Source of the DNA: Azadirachta indica
Taxonomy: Eukaryota > Streptophyta > Magnoliopsida > Sapindales > Meliaceae
NCBI GenBank assembly: GCA_022749755.1
Contig: CM040445.1
Span: 12,235,182-12,299,181, forward strand
Direction: 5' to 3'
Length of the DNA stretch: 64,000 nt
A program made the position numbers and the translations under genes. Shown piece by piece: positions 10,568 to 21,079 of the stretch. The notes below the pieces were generated by a model that did no database searches, was not told where the DNA came from, and saw only the letters and a list, made by a program, of their open reading frames with translations. How positions within the stretch are numbered: the stretch's first letter is position 1; every line of letters begins with the position of its first letter.

Positions 10568-10862
10568 AGTTAAAATACTTATAAAAGTTACAGGCAGGCA
10601 GATTCCTAAATGTATGAATCTTTGCTATATGTATGAATAAACCATGTAATAAGAGTTGCATAACGCACCTCCAAAGTTTCTATGAATGGTAAAAAATTTT
10701 ATTTCTGTTGCTATAGATTCTCTATTTGTTTTGTGTTGGTTAGCTTAACTAAGATAATTTTGGAGTTGATAATAATACCAATATCATGCATGAATGCACA
10801 CTTCTAGGTCTATAAATAGAAAGCTCTTCTTAATTCATTTCCGCACATCGAAAAGACTTCAA

Positions 10863-11293
10863 AAGAATAACAAAATGAGGAGCATTTCACTACTAACTGG
10901 CAATGATCTCTTTCCTTATTTCCCTTGCCTTCACTGCAAAATCAACATTGTTCGGGGAACATATTGTTGCTGATCCACCGCCAGTGGTTGAGCCGATAGT
11001 TGATTCCGACAGTGAGAATGTTCTCAATAGCAGAGTTATATTACTACTACATCGTAGATCAGGAGGTGGACTTAGGTTGAACAACAGATATCCTTGTCTT
11101 GAAGAACTGGTTTAAGTTTCAGAAGATCAGATTAAGGATAAAAGTGATTTGTATCAGATCATTTACAGTCATGAGGTTTGCAATTCTGCGTAACTTTTTA
11201 CAGCGACGTTGGCTATATATGGGGAAGATAACAATGTTCGACGTCTGGCGCTGAGTCGCGAGAGCTATCTTCTAAATCCAGTTTGTGAATGAA
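10863..11293 (+). pseudogene. Degenerate second-lineage Kunitz-like pseudogene
   Basis: The 5' part, in the frame of 10903-11115, encodes a signal-like segment, VVEPIVDSDSENVLNSRV, then SGGGLRL and a trace of PCLE. These match the Kunitz N-terminal order of signature, GGGL and CPLD. The middle of the domain is deleted. Immediately after come NWFKFQ and, in other frames, traces of an HEVC region and VRRLALS with a stop at about 11293. Internal deletion plus frameshifts make it a pseudogene. Its N-terminus is unlike the functional copies, so it descends from a separate Kunitz lineage that was carried along in the duplication (the sister is at 7594). Confidence 0.8.
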
Positions 11294-11760
11294 TTAAAGC
11301 TAGGAAAAGAAGCATAGAATAATGCAGTATCATTGCATGAGATGATGCAGTTCTATGTATTTCTTGTATTATCTACCTGAATAAATAAAATGACTTAATC
11401 ATTAGTTCTTGAATAAAACTAGTACTCTGTATGCCAGCTTCCACTTCTTATAAATGGGATGTAATCATCACAACCTAACTAAAATGTTTCCTTTTCTTTT
11501 TTAAGGTGGGTTTTCTGGGCTTTTGACTTTAAAGATTGACTAATATCATATTAAGTGAAATACACTTCTTGAAATAAATTTACTAATAAATAATAATTTT
11601 AAATTTATAATATAATCTTATTCGATGACGTGGCTAAAATCGTCTCCCTCAAAAGTTATACTATTAATTGAAAAAGAATAGGGCATATACGAAGTTGGTT
11701 CCTATATGTCTGAAACCAGTACATTTGTTTCCCGCGAGAAAAAAACTAACCGTTACATGA
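11294..11760. other. Spacer before PPR pseudogene
   Basis: There is no gene. AT-rich sequence at 11560-11640 precedes the PPR 5' end. Confidence 0.4.
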
Positions 11761-11764
11761 AGAA

Positions 11765-13331
11765 ATGAATTACAGGTCCCCGTTAATTCTATTACGAAAA
11801 TGTCGAAGCTTTCAACAGATGAAACAAATCCTTGCCGTATCTGCAACACTGGGACTACACAATCATCAAACTTTTCAATATGAGTTACTCAACTGCTACA
11901 CCAAACTAGAAACCCACAGGAATCTAACAGAGTCTTCGATCAAATTCGAAACCCAGATGTAGTTTCATCGACATGTCTGATGAATCTTTACTTAAAATTT
12001 CAAGAACCCAGAAAAGCTTTCTGGGTATTTTCGAATTTGATTCGTAGCGGTATAAGACCTGATAGCTATTCGATTGTTGGTGCATTGTCAGCTTGTGGAC
12101 GCAAGAGGGATTTGAAAAGAGGGAAAATAGTTCACGGGATGGTTTTCAGATTTGGGCTGGGATTTGAACCGATTGTGGGTAATGCTTTGATTGATATGTA
12201 TAGTAGAAATAGAAAGATTGAAGTTGCTCAGATGGTTTTTGAGCAGACGGAAAGAAGAGATATTGCTTCGTGGAATAGTTTGCTTAATGGGTTCATTATG
12301 TGTCGTGATTTGGAGTCTGCTTGCCGGGTATTTGGTGAAATGCCGCAGAGAAATTCTATTTCTTGGGCTGCCCTGATAACTGGTTATGTTCGAGGGAAGA
12401 TATCGATACCGGATTAGAACTTTTTAAGCAAATGAATGCAGAAGGGAAAAATTGTGTTACAGGAATCATTGTTGTGGCTGTGCTGTCGGGTTGTGCTGAT
12501 ATAGGTGCTTGTGATCTTGGTCAATCCATTCATGGTTATGTTAACAAATGCAATTTTAGTATGAATGTTACTGTGAACAATGCTCTGATGAATATGTATT
12601 CAAAAAGTGGATGTCTTAATATGGCCTTAGAGATATTTAATGGGATGCCGAGGAAAGATGTGTTTTCATGGACTACATTGATATCAGGGTACGCATTTCA
12701 TGGCGAAGGGAAGAAAGCACTTGAGGTTTTCTCTGACATGTTAGAATCGAGGATTACCCCGAATGAGGTCACATTTGTTTCACTTCTATCAGCTTGTAGC
12801 CACGCAGGAATGCTGGCAGAGGGTCAAAGATTATTCAACAGAATGGTGCAATTCTATGGTTTGGAACCCAAGATTGAGCATTATGGATGTATGGTGGATC
12901 TTCTTGGCCGATCTGGGCTTTTAGAAGAAGCAAAAGACTTTATTGAACAAATGCCTGTCAAACCAGATGCTGTTATTTGGAGATCTTTACTCAGTGCTTC
13001 TTTGTTCCATGCAAACTTTAACTTAGCTGAAATGGCTGGAAAGATGATAATTCAATTAGAACAAGATGATGATGGAGTCTATATACTCTTATGGAATATT
13101 TTTTTTGCTGCAAATAGGCAGGAAGATGCATTGAAGATAAGAAAGTTAATGAGAAAACGAAAACTCAAGAAAAAACCCGGGGATAGCTGGGTAGAGGTGA
13201 GTGGGGTTATTCACGAATTTGTTGCTGGAGACAAGATGCAACATGCCCGGACAGAAATATTCTCGATTCTTGAAGGAATTTGTGAGCAATCAAAGTTGGA
13301 TGGCCAATTACTCTGTTTCAAACTGGATTAA
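11765..13331 (+). pseudogene. PLS-class PPR protein gene, frame broken by two 1-base deletions
   Basis: This is the most complete PPR copy, intronless, about 520 codons if the breaks are ignored. The N-terminal part (frame of 11765) reads CRSFQQMKQIL and LLNCYTKL. A one-base loss near 11909 shifts the frame; the relic at 5815 keeps the extra base. The second segment runs 11920-12400 with LMNLYLKF, GALSACGRK and NALIDMYSR. Another one-base loss near 12399 (gggaagatatcg) shifts to the third segment, ending at 13331. Repeats end in an E-type motif (VYILLWN.FFAANR), with no DYW domain. Such proteins bind organellar RNA and act in editing or splicing. Both shifts are within exon sequence, so the gene is probably dead, unless the deletions are sequence errors. 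Confidence 0.85.
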
Positions 13332-14583
13332 ATAAATCTTTTAGAGTGAATGAGGTTCAGAAAATACTTCTGCAAGTCAAGAAATCTAAGGTAGGAAATA
13401 CATTTTCACATTCTTCTTCGTAACTAAAATTGAACAAACAAACAGTTCATTCATCTCGTTCCATTTTTTAAAAGTAGTCGAGTATTTAATCAACCTTAGT
13501 TTATCCATGAAATTCCTGATAAATCTTGCACGGGTTCTGCAAAAAGGTTGGTTGAACAAGTTCTGACAATAGATAATCCCTCCTGACATGATATATGAAC
13601 GAGGAAAACCTTGATGCACTTCATTTTTAACCTATAAAAAGGAGCCATTTCAGAAATCTTTATGTTCTGATATTCGATGTTTCATGCATATACACTACTG
13701 GCGATTGCCAGGTTGGAAGAATGTGGCAAGAGTACTATTGGAACATCCGACAGAAGCAGGTTTAAATATTTATTATTTTATAATTATTATTTCATTGCTG
13801 TGATTCTGTTTAGTGATTATAGTGGCTACACAAGATCTGATGAGATCATGTTAACGGCTAGCTTGGCAGCCACAGCCACACCTCTACCTATTTCTTTACC
13901 ATATCTTTTAGTTCATAATCTGAGACCTTAACTCCATATTTATTGCCTGTCCATTCTTACTGTTCATTTGTTTCTCTTGTGGCTTATTAAAAGTTTTCTC
14001 ATCAAGCTGTTCTGAAAATCTAGGGATTAGTCGCCTTGGTTTTCGTAATGTTAAAACCAAAAAAGAAAGAGGAACACCAAAATTGGAGAATGAGGTATTG
14101 CGATTAAACGCCTTTCTATCATGGACTGAAAATATTCACCTGCATGAATAAATTAATACAGATCCCTGGTTAGTAGTCACTGTCATGTTCTTGTGAATCG
14201 TTCCATGTAGCCTAAAAGGCAAGACTAATAAACAAAGACATTTTCAGCACTGTTTTTACCACAGTATTAGGAAATCAGTGTATAGAAGGAGATAACGGGA
14301 TTTGACACTATAATAAAGTTTGAAATTTAAAATATTAAATCACTGAAAGTTGGGCTGCAGATTAAAACACACTAACACTAAAAGCAAGCATTATGTACAT
14401 TATTTATTGAACTTGCAGACTTCTGTATATGGTTTGATTAGGATCTGTGTAATAGAACTATGGGCATGAAAATATTCGTAATCTTCAATGTTCTAATTTA
14501 GATCATGCATTCAGTTCACTTCCTCTATAAATTTGAGCTCCTCTGCTTCATTTCTGCACAAAAGAAGCAAGAAATATATAACA
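13332..14583 (+). other. PPR 3' flank and Kunitz upstream block (copy D)
   Basis: There is no gene. Bases 13332-13720 match 8720-9120, and 13815-14583 match the other Kunitz upstream blocks. The point near 13805, around gattatagtggctac, is where PPR relics 1 and 2 rejoin the flank. Confidence 0.6.
14526..14531 (+). promoter_or_regulatory. TATA box, Kunitz copy D
   Basis: TATAAA lies 58 bp before the ATG at 14584, in the conserved cctctataaatttgagctc context. Confidence 0.75.
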
Positions 14584-15183
14584 ATGAAAACTGCACTAGT
14601 TCTACTCTCTTTCCTTACCTTTTCCTTGATTGATGCAGCACCAGCACCTGATCCAGTGCTTGACATCTACGGCAAGTTGATCCGGGCTGGTACTAATTAT
14701 TTCATCTTACCAGCTGTTGGAGGCAGAGGTGGCGGGCTTGCTCTTGCCATCACCGGACACAAAACCTGTCCTCTTGATGTTGTTCAAGAGCGATATCCAT
14801 TAGGATATGGCCTCCCATTGACATTTCATCCTGTGAACCCAAAGAAAGGCGTTGTTCGTGTGTCCACTGATCTGAATATCCAGTTTGAGGCTGCATCGAC
14901 CTGTGCACCAACCACAGTGTGGAAGCTTGACAACTTTGATGAAACATTGAAACAATGGTTCGTTGCAATCGGGGGAGTTCTAGGCAATCCTGGTCCCAAA
15001 ACAATAAACAACTGGTTTAAGATTGAGAAGTTTGAAGATGATTACAAGCTTGTTTTCTGTCCTACTGTCTGTGCTTTCTGCAAAGTTCAATGCAGAGACA
15101 TAGGCATTTTTAATGATGGAGGAATCCAGCGTCTGGCTTTGAGTGATGTACCATTCAAAGTTATGTTCAAAAAGCAGACTTGA
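14584..15183 (+). CDS. Kunitz-type (miraculin-like) protease inhibitor, copy D
   Basis: The intact intronless gene encodes 199 aa. I chose the ATG at 14584 by TATA spacing and because it opens the MKTALVLLSF signal peptide. It has the Kunitz signature (VLDIYGKLIRAGTNYFI), GGRGGGLAL, TCPLDVV, STDLNIQF, TVWKLDNFDE, GNPGPKT, NWFKIEKF and VFCPTVCAFCKVQC. The predicted inhibitory loop is ERYPLGYGL, unique in the array. It ends FKKQT. It is a secreted beta-trefoil inhibitor by family. It is followed by GEM-like and reversed Kunitz relics, not by another PPR gene. Confidence 0.95.
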   Translation: MKTALVLLSFLTFSLIDAAPAPDPVLDIYGKLIRAGTNYFILPAVGGRGGGLALAITGHKTCPLDVVQERYPLGYGLPLTFHPVNPKKGVVRVSTDLNIQFEAASTCAPTTVWKLDNFDETLKQWFVAIGGVLGNPGPKTINNWFKIEKFEDDYKLVFCPTVCAFCKVQCRDIGIFNDGGIQRLALSDVPFKVMFKKQT

Positions 15184-15690
15184 AGATAAAAATACCTTAA
15201 AAGTTACAAATAGATTCATATATGTATGAATCTTTGTTGAATGTTTGAACAAACCATGTAATAAGAGTTGCATAATGCACCTGGAAAATTTCTATGAATG
15301 GTAAAAACTTTTCTTTCTGTTGAGTGTATATTCTCTGTTTGTTTTGTGTTTGTCAGTTTAACTGATATAATTTTTAGAATTTGAATCTCGCTCACACCAA
15401 AATTTAGATACCAACTAATAGGAATTATTATTTATTGTAGTTGTGGGGGCTTAATAAATGCAAAGATTTGGTATTTTTTATTTATAATGTTGCTGTAAAA
15501 TATTCAAATTGAGATTTTTGACAAGATTTCTAAAATTGGAGATTGAATGTTGTAGACATGGGATCCTCTTCCATAACAAGCAAGAAATATATTTTTATGG
15601 TAGCCTTAAAATTTATATTTTTGAAATTGGAGATTGAGTGTTATTCATTTAAGTATCCTTTCCCTACACACACAACTTTTAGATGAAAAT
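15184..15690. other. Kunitz 3' flank
   Basis: There is no gene. Bases 15420-15680 share phrases with 17640-17810 (gagatttttgacaagatt, ttggagattgaatgt), so both Kunitz copies D and E keep the same 3' flank leading toward a GEM-like gene. Confidence 0.5.
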
Positions 15691-15699
15691 CTTAAAATA

Positions 15700-16080
15700 A
15701 TAATATATGAATGCGGTCAAAACTGATGTGTCACTTAAATTTTTCTTCCAAAGATTTATTCAACTAATTATTTTTAAAATGAGTTTTCCTTCGCGAAATC
15801 ATAACCTCATTTGATATCCTACATTCAAACAAAATCGAAAGCTCTAACACATCTTTGGTGAATATAGAGATTTAGTTTTTAAATTTAACACAAAATAGAC
15901 ATAAAAGCTGAGCCGTAATTAATTTGCTTCAATATGTAATTAAATTTACACAGGTTTGGTCATTGAAATGGCCTTTAATTCAAGCTTTCTGGAAGCTTTT
16001 TCATAGCTCAAGATCCCATAATCCAAAGCTCAAATCGTCCACAGTCACAATTTCAATGTATTTCTGATCTTATTACTCTA
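15700..16080 (-). pseudogene. Relic of GEM-like gene last exon and 3' flank
   Basis: It is colinear with 19010-19345. The 15955-16075 part corresponds to the last exon of the GEM-like gene. On the minus strand it begins KYIEIVTVDD and then falls out of frame, with a TGA where the intact gene has the conserved FMGFL...YEKAF region. The upstream exons are absent. It supports an ancestral Kunitz-GEML pair. Confidence 0.8.
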
Positions 16081-16194
16081 TTCCACTTATTATTCTTCCA
16101 CAAATTTACTGTAGAACGATCACAAATTCACAAGCATATATGCTGCAAATTTAATTTATTCTATTAAATATTAATTGAACTCGGCCATGATTTA

Positions 16195-16388
16195 GAAGTA
16201 GTGCGGCACCAATTTTTCCTTGATGCGGCTCAAAATTTCGTCGGCCTTTGATAAACCCTACTCCGAACTGCTCATCATCCCTCGGAGCCAAACGTCGAAC
16301 AGACCCTTCACCCGATTCACCGTTTTCTCAATCTTAAAATAATTTCTCAACGTTTCCGCTTCAGGATTGCCCTTAACGCCATTCGCTG
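16195..16388 (-). pseudogene. Reversed Kunitz 3' fragment with internal deletion
   Basis: On the minus strand the frame reads NGVKGNPEAET, then NYFKIEK, matching the G-N-P...E-T...N-W-F-K-I-E-K block of the Kunitz genes. After a deletion that removes the cysteine-rich segment, DNA closely matching the RRLAL region reappears (cgacgtttggctccgagg, with few mismatches). It is unlike the plus-strand copies in detail and points the other way, as does the gene at 3274. It is probably a relic of that minus-strand lineage. Confidence 0.75.
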
Positions 16389-16392
16389 TTAG

Positions 16393-16835
16393 AAAGCAAA
16401 GGACATTTTCGACTCTGTTTTTACCACAGGATTAGGAAATTAGTATACAGAATCGGATAACTGGATTTGACTTGTAATAAATTTTGGGTTTCAGTTTGAA
16501 ATTGACAATATTAAATCACTGCAAGTTGGGCTGCAGATTAAAATGCACTAACATTAAAATACTTCAAAGACTACATATATGCATTATCTTTATTGAATTT
16601 GCAGACATTTATATACGGTTTGACTGGGATCTGTGTAATCAAACTATGGGTATAAAGATATGCGTACTTATCTGAATTAGGCTTGTCGTTGTGTTAGTCA
16701 AAGTCCAACCAGCTTTTCGTGTCCCCCACAACTCTTCAATGTTGTAATCTAGATCACACATTCCATTCACTTTCTCTATAAATTTGAGCTCTTTCTGATC
16801 CATTTCTGCACAAAACAAGCAAGAAATACATAGCA
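16393..16835 (+). promoter_or_regulatory. Kunitz upstream block (copy E, truncated)
   Basis: It matches the proximal ~440 bp of the other upstream blocks, from the aaggacattttc region onward. The distal part is replaced by the reversed Kunitz fragment. A short insertion near 16675-16730 separates the distal and core promoter. Confidence 0.6.
16777..16782 (+). promoter_or_regulatory. TATA box, Kunitz copy E
   Basis: TATAAA in ttctctataaatttgagct lies 59 bp before the ATG at 16836. Confidence 0.75.
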
Positions 16836-17429
16836 ATGAAAACTGCATTAGTTCTACTCTGTTTCCTTAGCTTTGCCTTGATTGATGCAGCACCTGATCA
16901 GGTGCTTGACATCTCCGGTAAGAAGATCCGGGCAGGTACTAATTATTTCATCTTACCAGTTATCCGAGGTAGAGGTGGCGGGCTTACTCTTGCCAGCACC
17001 GGGAACAAAACCTGTCCTCTTGATGTTGTCCAAGCGCAACACGAAGTAGACAATGGCCTCCCATTGACATTTCATCCTGTAAACCCGAAGAAAGGTGTTG
17101 TCCGTGTGTCCACTGATTTGAATATCCAGTTTGATGCTTCATCAACCTGTGTTCAATCCACTGTGTGGAAGCTTGACAACTTTGATGAAGAATTGAAACA
17201 ATGGTTCATTACAACCGGAGGAATTCTAGGCAATCCTGGTCGGGAAACAACAAGCAACTGGTTTAAGATTAAGAAGTATGATGACGACTACAAGCTTGTT
17301 TTCTGTCCTACTGTCTGCAATTACTGCAAAGTTATGTGCAAAGATATTGGCATTTTTATCGATGGAGCAGTCCGACGCCTGGCTCTGAGTGATGTCCCGT
17401 TCAAAGTTATGTTCAAAAAGCAGACCTGA
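16836..17429 (+). CDS. Kunitz-type (miraculin-like) protease inhibitor, copy E
   Basis: The intact intronless gene encodes 197 aa, two residues shorter than copy D near the mature N-terminus (AAPDQVLD). A signal peptide is followed by VLDISGKKIRAGTNYFI (signature), RGRGGGLTLASTG, TCPLDVV and the most divergent predicted loop of the array, QAQHEVDNGL. In place of the usual ER before the loop it has AQ. Then come STDLNIQFDASSTC, STVWKLDNFDEE, GNPGRET, NWFKIKKYDDD and VFCPTVCNYCKVMC. All six cysteines are kept. It is the last Kunitz gene of the array and stands next to the only complete GEM-like gene. Confidence 0.95.
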   Translation: MKTALVLLCFLSFALIDAAPDQVLDISGKKIRAGTNYFILPVIRGRGGGLTLASTGNKTCPLDVVQAQHEVDNGLPLTFHPVNPKKGVVRVSTDLNIQFDASSTCVQSTVWKLDNFDEELKQWFITTGGILGNPGRETTSNWFKIKKYDDDYKLVFCPTVCNYCKVMCKDIGIFIDGAVRRLALSDVPFKVMFKKQT

Positions 17430-17845
17430 AGATAAAATGCTTATATTTTGAATCTTTATTTAATGTATGAATAAACCATATAATAAGAGTTGCATATGCA
17501 CCAGATAAATTTTATGAATAATAAGAACTTTTCTTTGTCTTTATTCTCTGCTTGTTCTGTGTAAACATCACAAATTGTTTACAGATGGAATCCCACTCGT
17601 ACTATAAGTCTGATTCTAACCAAATGGGGTGGGAGCTATGAATTATCGTCAGTCATGTGATCCGAATAAATGACAAGATTTTGATATTTCTTATTTATGA
17701 TGTTGCAGTTAACTATTCAAATTGAGATTTTTTACAAGCTTTATAAAATTGCAGACTGAATGTGTTATACATGGGGCCCCTCTTCCTTAACAAGTAAGAC
17801 ACAAAGCCTTTTCGTTGGAAGTTTCTAATCTTAAATAAGAATAAC
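17430..17845. other. Kunitz 3' flank
   Basis: There is no gene. The sequence resembles the flank after copy D (15184-15690). Confidence 0.45.
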
Positions 17846-17848
17846 GGA

Positions 17849-18922
17849 AATGAAGGTTATTAAAATTTGGTTAACTAATCGTACAAATCCTAATAATTTT
17901 ATTATTTATATTTTAAAAGTCTTAGTTTGTTATAAAAAAGTACGATTTCATATTTACGCTCTTATTGGTTATTATATTTAACTCTCTCAGAATTTTGGAA
18001 AATAGAACATAATCGCTTAAATTTTTAACAATGTAAAAATATCTTTTAACTTAAAAAAAAAGATAAAAATACCCCTAACTAACTATTTATAATAAAAAAT
18101 AAATGTTTTGTCCTTATATTATTACCTTAAACTATTAAAATACATATAAAATGGCTATAGTATTATTATTTTTATTTTTCAATAACTAATATAATTTTGT
18201 TTTAATATTTAAATTTAAAAATTATAATAATATTTAGATCCTTATTATTTTTAAAAAAAATTTATATCAATTTTTTTACATTGTTAATTATATATAATTA
18301 ATATTATCAAAATATTTAGTTATTATTTTCTTGTAATATTAATTGTAAAATTTTTCACAACAGAAAATTTGTTATAAGAAATTAACATAAAAATTTTAAA
18401 TTTATTTGTAAAAAAATTTTATAAGATATTTTTATTATTAATTATAAAAAATTAAATGGCCTATTTTGGAGATTTTGACAAAGTAGACCATTTAATATTG
18501 TTAAATTTTCTAAAATAGAGTATTTAATTTTTACAACTAATAGTAAAAAAATTATGTTTTAAATATTTTTACAAATAAATTAAAAATTTTACATTGTAAA
18601 ATTTTAACTATTTGTGACAATAAATTGTATATTGTAAAAATTGTTATAATTAATATTAATAAATAAAAACTTAAACATTTTGATAATATTATTATAGATA
18701 ATTTTCAAAATAGACTATTTTAATTAAAAAATTTTATATATATGTATATATAATTAATACTGTAAAAGAATTGACCAAAAATATGGGAGAGTTAAAGTAT
18801 AATAACTAATAAGGACATTATTGTAAAATTATATTTTTTCATAACAGATTAGAACTTTTAAGATAAAATTTGAAATTATTAAGACTTATGTGATTAATTA
18901 GCCAAACATTAAGGTCTTTCAT
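17849..18922. mobile_element. ~1.07-kb foldback element with long inverted repeats
   Basis: The first ~140 bp (from atgaaggttattaaaatttgg) are an imperfect reverse complement of the last ~140 bp. Matching phrases include ttattggttattatatttaactctc on the left and the complement of gagagttaaagtataataactaataagg on the right. Inner segments are also palindromic around a centre near 18480. The element is very AT-rich with no coding capacity. This fits a non-autonomous TIR or foldback transposon inserted between Kunitz copy E and the GEM-like gene. Target-site duplications were not resolved. Confidence 0.7.
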
Positions 18923-19220
18923 GTGAATTACCCATATAAATTTGACTTTCACCAAAAACATATGATATTATAATATAAACAGATGATGATGTGAAAGTTG
19001 ATGTGACTTTTTTTTTTTTTTTTTTTGAAAAAATGTATTCATTACTTATTTGTTTTCCTTGCTAATTCGTAACCTCATTTGATACGCTACATTCAATGTA
19101 CAAAATTGAAAACGCTTAACACAACATCTTTGGCAAATACAGAGCTTTAGAATTTAAATTTAACACATAATATACACAAAAGCTGAGCTATAGTTAATTT
19201 TCTTCAATATGTAATTGAAT
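18923..19220. other. GEM-like gene 3' flank
   Basis: There is no gene. It contains a long T run near 19010-19026. Bases 19040-19220 are the flank preserved in the relics at 5590-5720 and 15700-15950. Confidence 0.5.
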
Positions 19221-21079
19221 TTACCCTGATTTGCCCATACAAATTGCTTTTTCAAGGTTTCTGAAAGCTTTTTCATAGCGCAGGAATCCCATAAACCAAA
19301 ACTCAAACTCATCCAGAGTCACAATTTCAATGTACTTCTGCTGGGGCTTGTTCACATTCTCACTTTCATAGACACTTCTGATCTTCTTTATGGGTATCAG
19401 TACCTGTAAAGTTAATGAGATCACATCAATACATTTGCATAATCTAATATATAATTTACAGAAAGGTTGACGGTTTTAAAAATCTTTCTTAATATTTGTG
19501 TGTTATTTTAACTTACTTTTAAATTTGAACTTTGTTTAATATTGTGGTACTCATATTATACTTTAAAAGTAAAGTTAGAAAAAAATAACACCAAATTCTT
19601 GACGGGGCTTATTAACTTTTTTTTTTTTATATTTAGTGATTCGATTTAAAATTACATTATCTCAATGTCAAACAATGCTTCAGTCTTAAATATGTATTAT
19701 AATATATTAAAAATTTTATTATAAGACAAAAATGAATTCTAATCCATGAAACCATCTTATCTCAAAACCTTTCCAACAATATCATCATTGACTAATGCAT
19801 AAAATTAATTATATAGATAATCCCAGTTTATGATCTCTAATTCAACTACAAATGATCATAATCTAGTCTTATATATACTTATCAGAATGAAAAAATTCTT
19901 GAAAATAATTGAAATAATTACCTTGTATGGTGCTTTTATCAATTCTCCGGTGGAGGAAGAGATAGTAATTGATCTTTCACTGCAAAAACAAATCTTCTCG
20001 TTGGAAATGAAAAGAAGTCCAGCAATTGGACCAGATGTTGTTGATAAGTAGCATTGTGAAGCCTTTAACAATTCTTCTCCTTCATTCAAACCAAAAATCT
20101 GCTTGAATACATTCTCCCTTCCACCTTTTTGAATAATTCTTGCCCCCAAACTCAGCTTACCCTTCACTGTTTCTGAAAATTTTGGCCCCATTTTCACTAC
20201 AAATTTATACACAAAACTCATTCAATTAATAACTGTTCTCATGATACAACATAATAACGAAAACTAATTTAGTGGGCGACGTTACTCATATTACAGTGAA
20301 GGATATTGTCGGATAACGTTGTCTTGTATGCTTGTCCTTCGAAAAATGAGCGACGCCTCCCACTAAAACATTTGTAATGTGTAGTAATATGGACATGTTA
20401 ATAATTTTTGGCTAAAATTATTAGGAAAAAAGAAAAATAGTTACCATGATCTCGAATTCTGCAAGCAAAGTTACCACCTTTTCCCTCACTTTTTTTCATG
20501 CAACCGATGTTTGTATCTTCTTTATCTGTAAAAATTATAATGAATTATTCATCAATATATCATATTTAATTACTCAAGAAGGGTTTAATTTATATATTTA
20601 TGCAAAATTTTTAAAAAAGAATTTTTAATTCAATTCACATGAACTTTTCCTCCAAAAAAACTCGAAGGACTCCAATATATATATTACTCAAGAATAAAAT
20701 ATGACATAAATATAAAATAAATCCCACCTCAACTTTCATATGAATTTTAATATCATACTAATTATACCAACTAATTCTACAATTATCAAAAAAATATTGA
20801 AAGAAATAAATAAATAACAACTCAAAAAGAAAAAGTATAAAGAAAACTCACTGGTATCGAAGGAGGAAGAGGCATCTGAGGAAGAAGGACTGTGTAATGA
20901 AGTGAAAGTTCACAGAGAGGAGGAGAGAATCGTTCTGGGGTTGAATCATTTGACTTCACTAACGGACTTCCGCTGCCGTTAAACCCATCTGCAGCTTTTT
21001 CCTTCATCTTCACTTTTCCGGGGAAAATTCTATTTGAAAGCCTGAGTTGTTTGGGACCTTGCGTGTGAATGTTTTGCAA
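19221..21079 (-). CDS. GEM-like (GRAM domain, ABA-responsive type) protein
   Basis: Four exons are proposed: 21079-20848, 20525-20445, 20196-19922 and 19403-19221, about 256 aa. Exon 2 holds MKKSEGKGGNFACRIRDH, equivalent to the family's stretch before the GRAM domain. Exons 3-4 hold MGPKFSETVKGKLSLGARI, KQIFGLNEGEELLKASQCY, STTSGPIAGLLFIS, FCSERS, KYIEIVTLDEF and FWFMGFL. Splice sites of exons 2-4 are standard and in phase. The exon 1 donor is uncertain: the strong GTGAGT at 20851 leads to a stop in exon 2, while the open frame needs the weaker GT four bases later. Family members bind membranes through GRAM and act in hormone responses and cell-fate control. Ends of exon 1 are less sure. Confidence 0.8.

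Larger units (their letters stand above)
12442..15183 (+). repeat. Segmental duplication unit D (PPR 3' half + Kunitz)
   Basis: This is the partner of 7862-10567. It has the same order of PPR 3' half, flank, upstream block and Kunitz gene. Confidence 0.85.

Noticed and set aside
14750..15273. Minus-strand frames overlapping Kunitz copy D (and similar ones over copies B and C)
   Set aside because: They recur over each Kunitz gene only because the sense sequences are duplicated. They are antisense shadows.
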